Part shown: positions 43,123 through 52,792 of the stretch, piece after piece
Numbering within the stretch: position 1 is the first letter of the stretch
Layout: the number at the start of each line of letters is the position of its first letter
Assembly (NCBI GenBank): GCA_019509785.1
Contig: JAEKLQ010000024.1
Location: 62,001-126,000, forward strand
From: Fibrobacterota bacterium
GTDB taxonomy: Bacteria; Fibrobacterota; Fibrobacteria; UBA11236
Reading direction: 5' to 3'
Length of the DNA stretch: 64,000 nucleotides
Program-made: the position numbers and the translations under genes
The notes under the pieces: model-generated
Database searches by the model: none
What the model saw: the letters and a program-made list of their open reading frames with translations, nothing else
What the model was told of the DNA's origin: nothing

Positions 43123-43704
43123 TCAAGCTAAGCGCTGGATCAAGTCGGCCAGGCTGGGGTTCCCCGTGGCCTTAACCTGTACCATGAAGCGTTGGCGAGG
43201 ATCCGCGATATGCTCGATGGCAAATGCGCCTTCGCCAAAGGCCCGCGCCAGCACCTTGGCCAGCTCCGGTTTCACCGCATCCAGCGTCTCCGCGCTGTTG
43301 GGCGCCACGGCCCGGCTATTCACGATGAAGCGCAGCTCCCCGGCCTTGAACTTCGGCTTCTTCCCGAAGCCGGACTCGTCTTCCAGGCGCTTGGCGGCAC
43401 GAAGCAGGCCCAAGAGGCCGGACTTCAGCTTCTCCTCGTTGCTTCCCTCCATGGGGTGCTTGTAGTCGTACAAGAGCCCCAGGCGCCGGCCGGTATGGTC
43501 CAGGGAGAGGTTCAGGTAATGGCCCACCAGGATCACCACCGGCCCGTCTTGCACGTGCTGGTAATCGGCCACGTCCACGAAGACTTCGGGGGAATCCGGG
43601 ATCCAACCGTTGAGGACCTTGAACCACTCGTGGGGCTCGGCCTCCGCGGGGTTCTCCAGGTAGACTTTCCAATTCAGGTATTGCAAATCCATCGCGTACG
43701 CCAT
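43123..43704 (-). CDS. Conserved-looking hypothetical protein downstream of sulfite/nitrite reductase
   Basis: This 193-residue soluble protein is not recognised. It contains an aromatic-rich N-terminus (DLQYLNWKVYLENPAEAEPH), a hydrophobic strand (GPVVILVGHYLNLSLDHTGR), the segment YDYKHPMEGSNEEKLKSGL and a C-terminal alpha/beta part (ELRFIVNSRAVAPNSAETL). There is no signal peptide. It starts 15 bp after the reductase stop and has an AGGGA site, so it is co-expressed with that enzyme. A role in sulfite or nitrite reduction, or in a later step of assimilation, is only suggested by position. A second in-frame ATG lies 12 bases later. Confidence 0.75.
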   Translation of the reverse strand: MAYAMDLQYLNWKVYLENPAEAEPHEWFKVLNGWIPDSPEVFVDVADYQHVQDGPVVILVGHYLNLSLDHTGRRLGLLYDYKHPMEGSNEEKLKSGLLGLLRAAKRLEDESGFGKKPKFKAGELRFIVNSRAVAPNSAETLDAVKPELAKVLARAFGEGAFAIEHIADPRQRFMVQVKATGNPSLADLIQRLA

Positions 43705-43719
43705 GTGCTTTCTTTTCCC

Positions 43720-46056
<2,337 letters not shown>

Positions 46057-46182
46057 AGAGGGGGAAATATAAAAACCCTCCTGGTAATTCCTAGTTCCGG
46101 ACTGGGTTTAAAGGGGTCAAATGCCAGTCTGATTGCGCTCGCCTCACAAAAATGCTCTATTTTCGCATTTCAGAGGGTATTA

Positions 46183-46212
46183 TTGAGTTCTAAAAACATA
46201 CTCCTCTAGTAT
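46183..46212 (+). promoter_or_regulatory. Candidate promoter for the GH8 gene
   Basis: TTGAGT (46183-46188) and TAGTAT (46207-46212) are 18 bp apart, 35 bases before the ATG. A GAAGGGAAA site follows at about 46228. The region between the two divergent genes (46057-46247) holds nothing else recognisable. Confidence 0.45.
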
Positions 46213-46247
46213 GGTTTCAGCAACCCCGAAGGGAAATCCTACTACCA

Positions 46248-47426
46248 ATGGGCATGGCCTCTACCCCTTGCAAGCGCCCCTTTCCGCAATCCCTTTCCTA
46301 TCCTGGCTGCGGCAAGCCGGAGGGCATTTCCCAAGCGGAGCTGAACGCGGATACCGAATCCTTCTATCGCTATTACCGGGAACGCTATTTCCGGGCTTCC
46401 AGCGGCGGCACGCCGGGGGGCGGATGGTATATCGACCGGCCCGATGGCTACCAAGGCGGCCAGTACAAGACCATTTCCGAAGCCCATGGGTACGGCATGA
46501 TCATCCTGGCCCTGATGGCCGGGCACGATCCGGAGGCGCGCGCGCGCTTCGATGGCTTCTGCAATTTTTTCGATCACCATCGCAGCCGCAGCAACGGCGA
46601 GCTCATGTCGTGGCTGGTTCCCGAAGATGAAGGCCCCCTCGCCAACGATTCCGCCACCGACGGCGATATGGATATCGCGTACGCCTTGCTCCTGGCCCAC
46701 GTCCAATGGGGCTCGGAGGGTTCGGCCGCGGCTCGCGGGGTTGACTATCTCGGCAAGGCGCGCACCCTCATCGATAAAGGCCTGAAGGCCAGCAATCTGG
46801 GTCCCGGGCATCGCACCCTGCTGGGGGATTGGGACAAGAACGGGTTGAACACCCGCCCTTCGGATTGGATGACCGGGCATTTCCAGGCCTTCCACCTCGC
46901 CACCGGGGACGATACGTGGCTCAAGGCCCGGTCCGTCGCTTACGCGCTCATCGCCGATCTCACGCGCAGTCACGCCCCGGCCACCGGTCTCATGCCCGAC
47001 TTCGTGGTCGGGGATCCGCCCCGGCCGGCACCCTCCAATTTCCTGGAGCGGCAGCACGACGGGGCCTATTCCTGGAACGCTTGCCGTGTGCCTTTACGCT
47101 TGGCCGCCGACCTCGCCCATACTGGATCGAAAGAAGCCGGCGCCGCCCTTTTAAAAACCTCCCGCTGGCTGCGCGCGGCCACCGGCGGCGACCCGGAGGC
47201 TATCCAGGCCGGCTATGCCTTGGACGGGACCCCTCTGGCGCAGAAGTCCTCCCCCGTCTTCACCGCGACCTTCCTGGCAGGCTGCATGGCCGATCCGGAG
47301 GCCGGGGAATACCTGGCCGCGGGATGGAAGTCGCTGGGCCGTCCTGCCAGCTACTACGGAGATGCCCTGACCATGCTTTCCATGTTGCTCTTGTCGGGCA
47401 ACTGGTGGGCGCCGGAACCCATGTAG
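46248..47426 (+). CDS. Glycoside hydrolase family 8 enzyme
   Basis: This 392-residue protein is an (alpha/alpha)6-barrel of family GH8, which includes endoglucanases, chitosanases and reducing-end xylanases. The general acid Glu is in TISEAHGYGMIILALMAG and the Asp of ATDGDMDIAYALLLA is the conserved second acidic residue. RPFPQSLSYPG and DGAYSWNACRVPLRLA are further family blocks. The protein begins almost at the catalytic domain, with no signal peptide and no sorting domain. Either it is cytoplasmic or the secretion signal has been lost. BcsZ of cellulose operons is a GH8 protein, but no cellulose synthase is adjacent. Confidence 0.93.
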   Translation: MGMASTPCKRPFPQSLSYPGCGKPEGISQAELNADTESFYRYYRERYFRASSGGTPGGGWYIDRPDGYQGGQYKTISEAHGYGMIILALMAGHDPEARARFDGFCNFFDHHRSRSNGELMSWLVPEDEGPLANDSATDGDMDIAYALLLAHVQWGSEGSAAARGVDYLGKARTLIDKGLKASNLGPGHRTLLGDWDKNGLNTRPSDWMTGHFQAFHLATGDDTWLKARSVAYALIADLTRSHAPATGLMPDFVVGDPPRPAPSNFLERQHDGAYSWNACRVPLRLAADLAHTGSKEAGAALLKTSRWLRAATGGDPEAIQAGYALDGTPLAQKSSPVFTATFLAGCMADPEAGEYLAAGWKSLGRPASYYGDALTMLSMLLLSGNWWAPEPM

Positions 47427-47558
47427 GTCCGCCGCCTGGAACATTCCGTCCCCCTGCCGGCGCCGCCGCGCAAGGCCTACACGGCGGATGGGGTTGGAGG
47501 TTTTCGGGGGGCTCGCGCAATTTGCGCCCGAACTTGCGATCATTTGACCTGCACCGAT

Positions 47559-47587
47559 TTGAAAGAAGCGGATTTCTCCCCTACAAT
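47559..47587 (+). promoter_or_regulatory. Candidate sigma70 promoter for the small membrane protein gene
   Basis: TTGAAA (47559-47564) and TACAAT (47582-47587) are separated by 17 bp. The ATG is at 47654, giving a leader of about 60 bases. The rest of the 227-bp gap after the GH8 gene shows no gene. Confidence 0.6.
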
Positions 47588-47653
47588 GGGTCAGCGCCTT
47601 TCCTTGGCATACGCGGACGGACGGTTCGCGGGGCGCGCAGGGAATCAAGGAAG

Positions 47654-47986
47654 ATGGACGAGATCGAAGAAGAAAGAATCATGACGGCGCGCCGCATGGC
47701 GCGCAAGCTGGCGCGCAACGCCTCCAGGAACCGCACGGTGCGCAGGCTTCCGCAATCGATGGTGATCGTACCCAAGCATCATGGCCGGGCTTCGCATATG
47801 CGGCGCGCCATCAATACCCACAAGCGCTTGACCTACATCCTGCTCCTGGGCGCCGTGCTGTGCGCTTACATGGTCGATTTGGATCAGGATACGCTGGAGT
47901 ACGTGATGCGCACGGTAGGCCGGGAGGCGCATCATCACCTTCCGGGCGTAGACATCAGCCTCTTGGATCTGCCCGGAGTGTCTTGA
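47654..47986 (+). CDS. Small basic single-span membrane protein
   Basis: The 110-residue protein is unrecognised. The first ~65 residues are strongly basic (ARRMARKLARNASRNRTVRR). One membrane helix follows (LTYILLLGAVLCAYMV), then a short acidic C-terminus with a His cluster (GREAHHHLPG). By the positive-inside rule the basic part should be cytoplasmic. The start at 47654 follows CAAGGAAG; an ATG at 47681 is also possible. Its own promoter suggests independent expression. No function can be proposed. Confidence 0.65.
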   Translation: MDEIEEERIMTARRMARKLARNASRNRTVRRLPQSMVIVPKHHGRASHMRRAINTHKRLTYILLLGAVLCAYMVDLDQDTLEYVMRTVGREAHHHLPGVDISLLDLPGVS

Positions 47987-48002
47987 GCGGGAACCCGGGC
48001 GC

Positions 48003-48515
48003 TTAGCCCGGCGCTCCGACGCGATTCCCCAGGCGATCGATCCGGCCGACGGGCCGGGCGGGATTGCCCCTGACCAAGGTATAGGGCGGCACGTCCTTGG
48101 TGACCACCGAGCCCGCCGCCACCATGCAAAATTCCCCCAGTTCGATACCACAAATGATGGTGGCGTTGGCCCCGATGCTGGCGCCTTCCTTGACCACGGT
48201 GGGCGTGATCTGCCAATCCTTGTTGAAAGCCCGCGGGACGCGGTCGTTGGTAAAGACGGCGTTGGGGCCCACGAACACGTCGTTCCCGAGGGTGACGCCG
48301 TGGTAGACGGCGACCCCGTTCTGGATTTTGCAGCGATCCCCGATGACGACGGAGTGATCGACGTAGACGTCCTTGGACAGGACGCAGTTCGCGCCGATGC
48401 GGGCGTGCTCCCGGATCTGGACGTTGATCCAAACCTTGGTGCCGTCACCGATTTCGGACTCGGGCGACACGTGGGCGGATGGATGGATGAAGACGCCGGG
48501 AAGGTGGGAGCTCAT
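48003..48515 (-). CDS. WbpD/WlbB-like N-acetyltransferase (left-handed beta-helix)
   Basis: This 170-residue hexapeptide-repeat acetyltransferase has the sequence course of WbpD/WlbB: VWINVQIREHARIG, LSKDVYVDHSVVIG, CKIQNGVAVYHGVTLG, VFVGPNAVFTNDRVPRAFN and VRGNPARPVGRID. In that pathway it acetylates the 3-amino group of UDP-2-acetamido-3-amino-2,3-dideoxyglucuronate. The gene starts inside the stop of the oxidoreductase (ATGA), as the last gene of a three-gene minus-strand operon whose other products fit the two preceding steps. Substrate identity is from the family and context. Confidence 0.9.
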   Translation of the reverse strand: MSSHLPGVFIHPSAHVSPESEIGDGTKVWINVQIREHARIGANCVLSKDVYVDHSVVIGDRCKIQNGVAVYHGVTLGNDVFVGPNAVFTNDRVPRAFNKDWQITPTVVKEGASIGANATIICGIELGEFCMVAAGSVVTKDVPPYTLVRGNPARPVGRIDRLGNRVGAPG

Positions 48516-49423
48516 GCTCGGCCTTTCGGATGATCCTGGATGATTTCCAAGGCGCGCAAACCGTCGGCGGCCAGGGCCAGTTCGCCCGCCTCGCCGGTAC
48601 GGACGTAATGGAAGAAGGCCGCGTCCTGGCTCAGCAGGGGTTCGGCCTTGGGCACGAAGCAATCGCGATGGATGAAGGCGTTGTTCAGCGTGTAGGCGGA
48701 ATACTCGACGAGCTCCTGCGTCATCAGGTTGGCCTCGTAATAGGCGTCGGCGGTGGCGACTTCGATCTTCCGCTTCTTGAACGGGGTGAGCCAATTGGTG
48801 GCGATGCCCGCTATCAGATCCCGTTCCAGGGAAAAGGAGAGGATGGCGTTGTCCTCGTGGTGGTCGTGGATCTTCTTGGATTTATGGATGGAGGCCGACA
48901 GGATTTCCCGCTTCGAGATGTAGCGGATGAGATCGATGTCGTGCACGGACAAGTCGGTCAGCACTCCCACGTCGGCGATGCGCGGAGGGAAGGGGCCCAC
49001 GCGCGTGATCTGGATGCTGAACAATTCCTTGCCGGCGAGCTCGCGGATCAGGGCGCCCACCACGGGATTGAAGCGTTCCGTATGGCCCACCGCGAGCTTG
49101 GCGCCCGGGGCCCGCGCGGCCGCGAGCAAGGCCTTGCCTTCCTCGGCGGTGGAGGCCAGGGGCTTTTCCACCAGCACGGCCAGGCCTTTATCCAGGCACT
49201 TGCGCGCGATGGATGCGTGCAGGAAAGACGGGACGGCCACGATGGCGGCATCCACTTGCGCCCCGGCGAGGAGCGCGTCCACGTCGCGGAACAAGGGTTC
49301 GGGATAGGCTTCCGCAGGCTGCGCGTCGCAGAGCGCGGCCACCTGCACCCCGGGGATCAGCTTCGCGACGCGGTAATGGTTCTTGCCCATCACCCCTAAT
49401 CCGATGATTGCGAGGCGGATCAT
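48512..49423 (-). CDS. Gfo/Idh/MocA oxidoreductase (WbpB/WlbA-like)
   Basis: This 303-residue NAD(P)-dependent oxidoreductase has an N-terminal Rossmann fold (IRLAIIGLGVMGKNHYRVA), the catalytic VLVEKPLASTAEEG and GHTERFNPVV, and a C-terminal domain with VLTDLSVHDIDLIRYI. In the WbpB/WlbA pathway the enzyme oxidises C3 of UDP-GlcNAc uronic acid, giving the ketone used by the aminotransferase encoded upstream. The ATG follows a GGAAGAGG site that is part of a small tandem duplication. The stop overlaps the acetyltransferase start. Confidence 0.9.
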   Translation of the reverse strand: MIRLAIIGLGVMGKNHYRVAKLIPGVQVAALCDAQPAEAYPEPLFRDVDALLAGAQVDAAIVAVPSFLHASIARKCLDKGLAVLVEKPLASTAEEGKALLAAARAPGAKLAVGHTERFNPVVGALIRELAGKELFSIQITRVGPFPPRIADVGVLTDLSVHDIDLIRYISKREILSASIHKSKKIHDHHEDNAILSFSLERDLIAGIATNWLTPFKKRKIEVATADAYYEANLMTQELVEYSAYTLNNAFIHRDCFVPKAEPLLSQDAAFFHYVRTGEAGELALAADGLRALEIIQDHPKGRA

Positions 49424-49460
49424 CGCAGTACCTCTTCCGGCATCATGGCAATACCTCTTC
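49418..49460 (-). repeat. Tandem duplication of a ribosome-site/start segment
   Basis: Two adjacent near-copies, GAAGAGGTATTGCCATGAT and GAAGAGGTACTGCGATGAT, span the end of the aminotransferase gene and the start of the oxidoreductase gene. The first supplies the last codons and stop; the second supplies the ribosome site and ATG of the next gene. They differ at two positions. Boundaries are approximate. Confidence 0.6.
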
Positions 49461-50534
49461 CAGCGCGAGGCAGACCGCGGCGATCTGGGACTCGGCCAAC
49501 ATGCCGTGCATGGGCAAGGATAACACTTCGCGCGCCGCTTGCGTCGCGACCGGGCAGGCGTCGTCGCCGATCTTGAGATGGGCGAAGGCGGGTTGGGCAT
49601 GCAGGGGAATGGGGTAATGGACGGCGGTGGGGATGCCTTTGGCCGCCAGGCGGGCCTGCACCCGATCGCGATCGGGCACGCGCAGGGTGTATTGGGCCCA
49701 GGCGGACGCGTGGCCTTCCCGCACCACGGGAACCCGCGCGCGATCGCGAAGGCGATCGGTGTAACGTGCCGCGGCGCGCTGCCGATGGCCCAACTCGGCA
49801 TCGAAATGGCGCAACTTCACGCGCAGCACCGCGGCCTGCAAGCTGTCCAGCCGGCTGTTCATCCCCACCGACTCGTGGCGGTAACGACGGAGCGAACCAT
49901 GGTTGAGCAAGGCCCGCAACCGCTCCGCCATCCCCGCGTCCCGGACGAAAAGGGCGCCGCCGTCCCCGTAGCAACCGAGAGGCTTGGAAGGGAAAAACGA
50001 GGTAGCGGCGATCTCCGTGAAGGATGCGGAGCGCTTGCCGCGAAAGCTGGCGCCGAAGGATTGGGCGGCATCCTCCATCACCCACAGGCCCCGCTGCCGC
50101 GCCAGGCTCTCGATCGCTTCCAGATCCGGCATCTGGCCGAATAGGGAAACGGGGATGATACCCCGGGTGCGGGCCGTGATCTTGTCGGCGAGGGTGGACG
50201 GGGTGACATTGTAGGTTTCGGGATCGATGTCGACGAAAACGGGGGTCGCCCCGGTCAGGGCGACCGCCTCCGCGGTCGCGAAAAAGGTGAAGTCGGGAAC
50301 GATGATTTCGTCCCCAGGCCCCGCTCCCAGGGCCAGGAGGGCGACGTGGAGGGCGTCGGTCCCGTTGGCGCAGGCCAGCACATGGGGAACCCCGGCATAG
50401 GTAGCGAGCTCCGTCTCCAAGGCCTTCACTTGCGGCCCGTTGATGAAGGCGGAGGAATCCAGCACGCCTTGGATGGCGGCGTCGATTTCCGCCTTATAGG
50501 CCTGGTATTGCGCCTTCAGATCGCAAAATTCCAT
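49443..50534 (-). CDS. DegT/DnrJ/EryC1 family aminotransferase (WbpE/WlbC-like)
   Basis: This 363-residue PLP-dependent sugar aminotransferase has the N-terminal FCDLKAQYQAYKAEIDAAI and ANGTDALHVALLALG. The PLP-binding lysine is in TSFFPSKPLGCYGDGG, and MNSRLDSLQAAVLRVKL follows. WbpE/WlbC enzymes transfer an amino group from glutamate to the 3-keto sugar made by the Gfo/Idh partner. The gene is first in the operon with the oxidoreductase and acetyltransferase. Together they would convert a UDP-GlcNAc uronic acid to its 3-acetamido form. The UDP-GlcNAc 6-dehydrogenase that would start the route is not in the window. Confidence 0.93.
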   Translation of the reverse strand: MEFCDLKAQYQAYKAEIDAAIQGVLDSSAFINGPQVKALETELATYAGVPHVLACANGTDALHVALLALGAGPGDEIIVPDFTFFATAEAVALTGATPVFVDIDPETYNVTPSTLADKITARTRGIIPVSLFGQMPDLEAIESLARQRGLWVMEDAAQSFGASFRGKRSASFTEIAATSFFPSKPLGCYGDGGALFVRDAGMAERLRALLNHGSLRRYRHESVGMNSRLDSLQAAVLRVKLRHFDAELGHRQRAAARYTDRLRDRARVPVVREGHASAWAQYTLRVPDRDRVQARLAAKGIPTAVHYPIPLHAQPAFAHLKIGDDACPVATQAAREVLSLPMHGMLAESQIAAVCLALEEVLP

Positions 50535-50607
50535 TACTTTCCCATCAGCTTCCGCCGCGACCCGCTAGCCGCGGGGCCCGCAAATAAGTACAAAAAATGG
50601 GACGGCC

Positions 50608-51747
50608 ATGGACCGCTTTCCGCTCAAGGATTCACATCGTCCGCGCCTGGCCGCTGCGGCATGGTCGTGCGCCCTGGTTTTGATCCTCTCGGCCCGGCCT
50701 AGCGCCTCCACGCCGCCCTTCGACGCCCTGCCCCGGCCCAATATCGATCTGGCCCGCGCCGCGATCTCCGATCTGAAGGTGTTCGTCGACTACGACGAGG
50801 ACACCGCCACCTTCGCGAGTTGGCCGGTGGATAAGTTCGGCCGCCGCTTAGCCGCAGGCGAAATCGCCCGCGCCATCCGCCTGGGGCTGCTGCTGTGGGC
50901 CAGCGTATTGCCGGATATGCGTTTCCGCCTGGTCCAGCGCGAATCCGAAGCCAACCTCATCGTGCGGTTCGGCCCCTACCGCATGTCGGGCTTTACCGAC
51001 GCGGGCGGCCGGGCCTTCACCCCCGACGAATGGGCGCTTCCCGACGGGGACTGCGGTCGCAAGGCGGAGAACCGACGGCCGAACGGGGCGCGTTGCGCGG
51101 AATGGGAGCATTGCATCATCTTGCTGGAGAACGGGCGCTGGGCGGTGAAGGGCATCGATTGGCGGGGAATGCGCATGGCATGGCTGGACTTCGCTTGGAT
51201 CTTCGACCCCGCCCTGCCCCATTTCGGCGCGGCCGGGAAGTGCCGCGACGGCCGGGATACGAGCGCGCCGTGGACGGAAGCCTGCGTGCCCTTTCGGCAA
51301 TCCCCTTACTTCGACTCCCTGGCCGGGGCGGATCTGGCCTCCGCCTTCGCGCATGAGCTGGGGCACACCTTGCTGGGAGCGCATACGCCCGCTCCCTACG
51401 CCTGCGCCGACCTGCATCGTCGCCCCATCCTGTCCCGGGACAGTTGCGTGCGCTTGACCTCCGACGGGTATTCGATCCTTTTCCCCGGCGACGGGTTGGA
51501 TTGCTGGTGGAACCGCCGCGGCGTGTTCGGCGCGGACGCGGCCCGGCTCAAGGCTCTGGGGTATCGTGTGAGTTACCCAATGGCGCGGGCCGTCCTCATC
51601 CTCACCGGCCCGGGAGGGCGAAGCTTACGGACGCGGGATTGGCGCGCGGCGCAAGCGGCCATGATATGGCCCTTGCGCAGCCGGGTGCTCAGCGCGGCGG
51701 AGGCGCGACGGGAATTGTTCCTGACGGAGATCCGGCTCGATGAGTGA
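50608..51747 (+). CDS. Secreted metzincin-like zinc metalloprotease
   Basis: The 379-residue protein has a hydrophobic signal region (AAAAWSCALVLILSARPSAS). Its zinc site AHELGHTLLGAHT provides H-E-x-x-H with a third His six residues later, the metzincin spacing. The usual Gly two residues before the third His pair is displaced by one position. The expected Met-turn reads DGYSILFPGDG, with Ile/Leu in place of Met. Several Cys (CGRKAENRRPNGARC, CRDGRDTSAPWTEAC) suggest disulfides. It could be a matrixin-like protease with a deviating active site. It stands alone between the sugar-enzyme operon and the glycan genes, on the opposite strand. Confidence 0.75.
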   Translation: MDRFPLKDSHRPRLAAAAWSCALVLILSARPSASTPPFDALPRPNIDLARAAISDLKVFVDYDEDTATFASWPVDKFGRRLAAGEIARAIRLGLLLWASVLPDMRFRLVQRESEANLIVRFGPYRMSGFTDAGGRAFTPDEWALPDGDCGRKAENRRPNGARCAEWEHCIILLENGRWAVKGIDWRGMRMAWLDFAWIFDPALPHFGAAGKCRDGRDTSAPWTEACVPFRQSPYFDSLAGADLASAFAHELGHTLLGAHTPAPYACADLHRRPILSRDSCVRLTSDGYSILFPGDGLDCWWNRRGVFGADAARLKALGYRVSYPMARAVLILTGPGGRSLRTRDWRAAQAAMIWPLRSRVLSAAEARRELFLTEIRLDE

Positions 51748-51775
51748 CCGATATCGAAGGCGCGAGGCCGCGGCT

Positions 51776-52762
51776 TCAGCGTATCAGGGCGCGCGCCCGC
51801 GCGTAGGCGCCCATGAGGGCCCTCGCTCCCGGGCCACTCCATTTTTCCAGGGCATGGCGCGCGACCAGTTCCTGGGAGAACTTTTCCTTGAACTCGGACA
51901 AGCTGCGATGGTCGGCGCCGCAGAGATCGAAAACGTCGAATTCAGCGCGGTAGCGCAGCATCAGTTCCCGGTAGAGGAAGTGCATCGCCCCCGCGTGATC
52001 GGCCTCTTCCAAGGAGCAGGAATACCAAAGGATGGCCGTGCTGTTGCGGCGATCCAGCGCCACGCTGGCGAAGGCGATCTCCTTGCCTTCCGGCGTGACG
52101 ACGGAAACGTTGTCCAATAGGCCGCTCCCGCTTAGCGCCTTGCGAAGGTCCGAGGCCCAGCGGGGTTGCCAGGCCATGTCCAGCCCCTTGCGGGCGAAGG
52201 TGCGCGTGAAGGCGGTTTCGAAACCGTCCCCGGGCCCGCTCTCTCCCAGGCGCAGGCCCAGCCGTTCCGCCTTGCGGATGTTCTTCATGGCCGCGCGGTT
52301 GAACTCCAGGCTATCCGGCGACTTCAGGCGGTTGAGCAGGGTATAGCGCGGGGTACAGGTCCAACCGCGATCCAGCGCCGGACGCGCGTCGTTCCCGTCG
52401 GGGAGCAGGAGGCAGTAGTGGAATTCCTTCTCCAGGAAAGCCAACATCTCCCGCAGGATCTCGTAACGCTGCTTGGTTTCTTCGCTGAAGAATTTGCGTC
52501 GCTCGCCTACGAAGTAGGGCCCGCCATAGAAGGTGAAGATGGGCACGAAAACCTTGCGCAGGAATCCGCGCGAGACCGATTGCAGCGGCAGGTAAGCCGC
52601 CAAGGTCTCGCCCTTATAGGCCTTCAGGATGTGCAGGGGGAAGGGAAGCGCTTGGGCGGTGGCTTCCAGCCAGCGGCGGGCGCCGAACACGGGCGCGTCC
52701 TCGGGCACTTCGGCCAGGGAAGAGTCCATCTGGACGCTTAGCTTTTCCGCATATTCGCTCAT
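51776..52762 (-). CDS. FemAB-like/GNAT acyltransferase
   Basis: The 328-residue protein has two GNAT-like halves, as in the FemAB-related family often seen in exopolysaccharide loci. Visible blocks are LAAYLPLQSVSRGFLRKVFV, RAAMKNIRKAERLGLRLGES, AFTRTFARKGLDM, IAFASVALDRRNSTAILWYS and FDVFDLCGADHRSLSEFKEKF. Members transfer aminoacyl or acyl groups, for example to peptidoglycan precursors or glycans. It lies 30 bp downstream of the flippase in the same operon, so modification of the exported glycan is plausible. Confidence 0.82.
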   Translation of the reverse strand: MSEYAEKLSVQMDSSLAEVPEDAPVFGARRWLEATAQALPFPLHILKAYKGETLAAYLPLQSVSRGFLRKVFVPIFTFYGGPYFVGERRKFFSEETKQRYEILREMLAFLEKEFHYCLLLPDGNDARPALDRGWTCTPRYTLLNRLKSPDSLEFNRAAMKNIRKAERLGLRLGESGPGDGFETAFTRTFARKGLDMAWQPRWASDLRKALSGSGLLDNVSVVTPEGKEIAFASVALDRRNSTAILWYSCSLEEADHAGAMHFLYRELMLRYRAEFDVFDLCGADHRSLSEFKEKFSQELVARHALEKWSGPGARALMGAYARARALIR

Positions 52763-52792
52763 TGCCGGCCCGGGCTAATCTAGCAAGATGAG

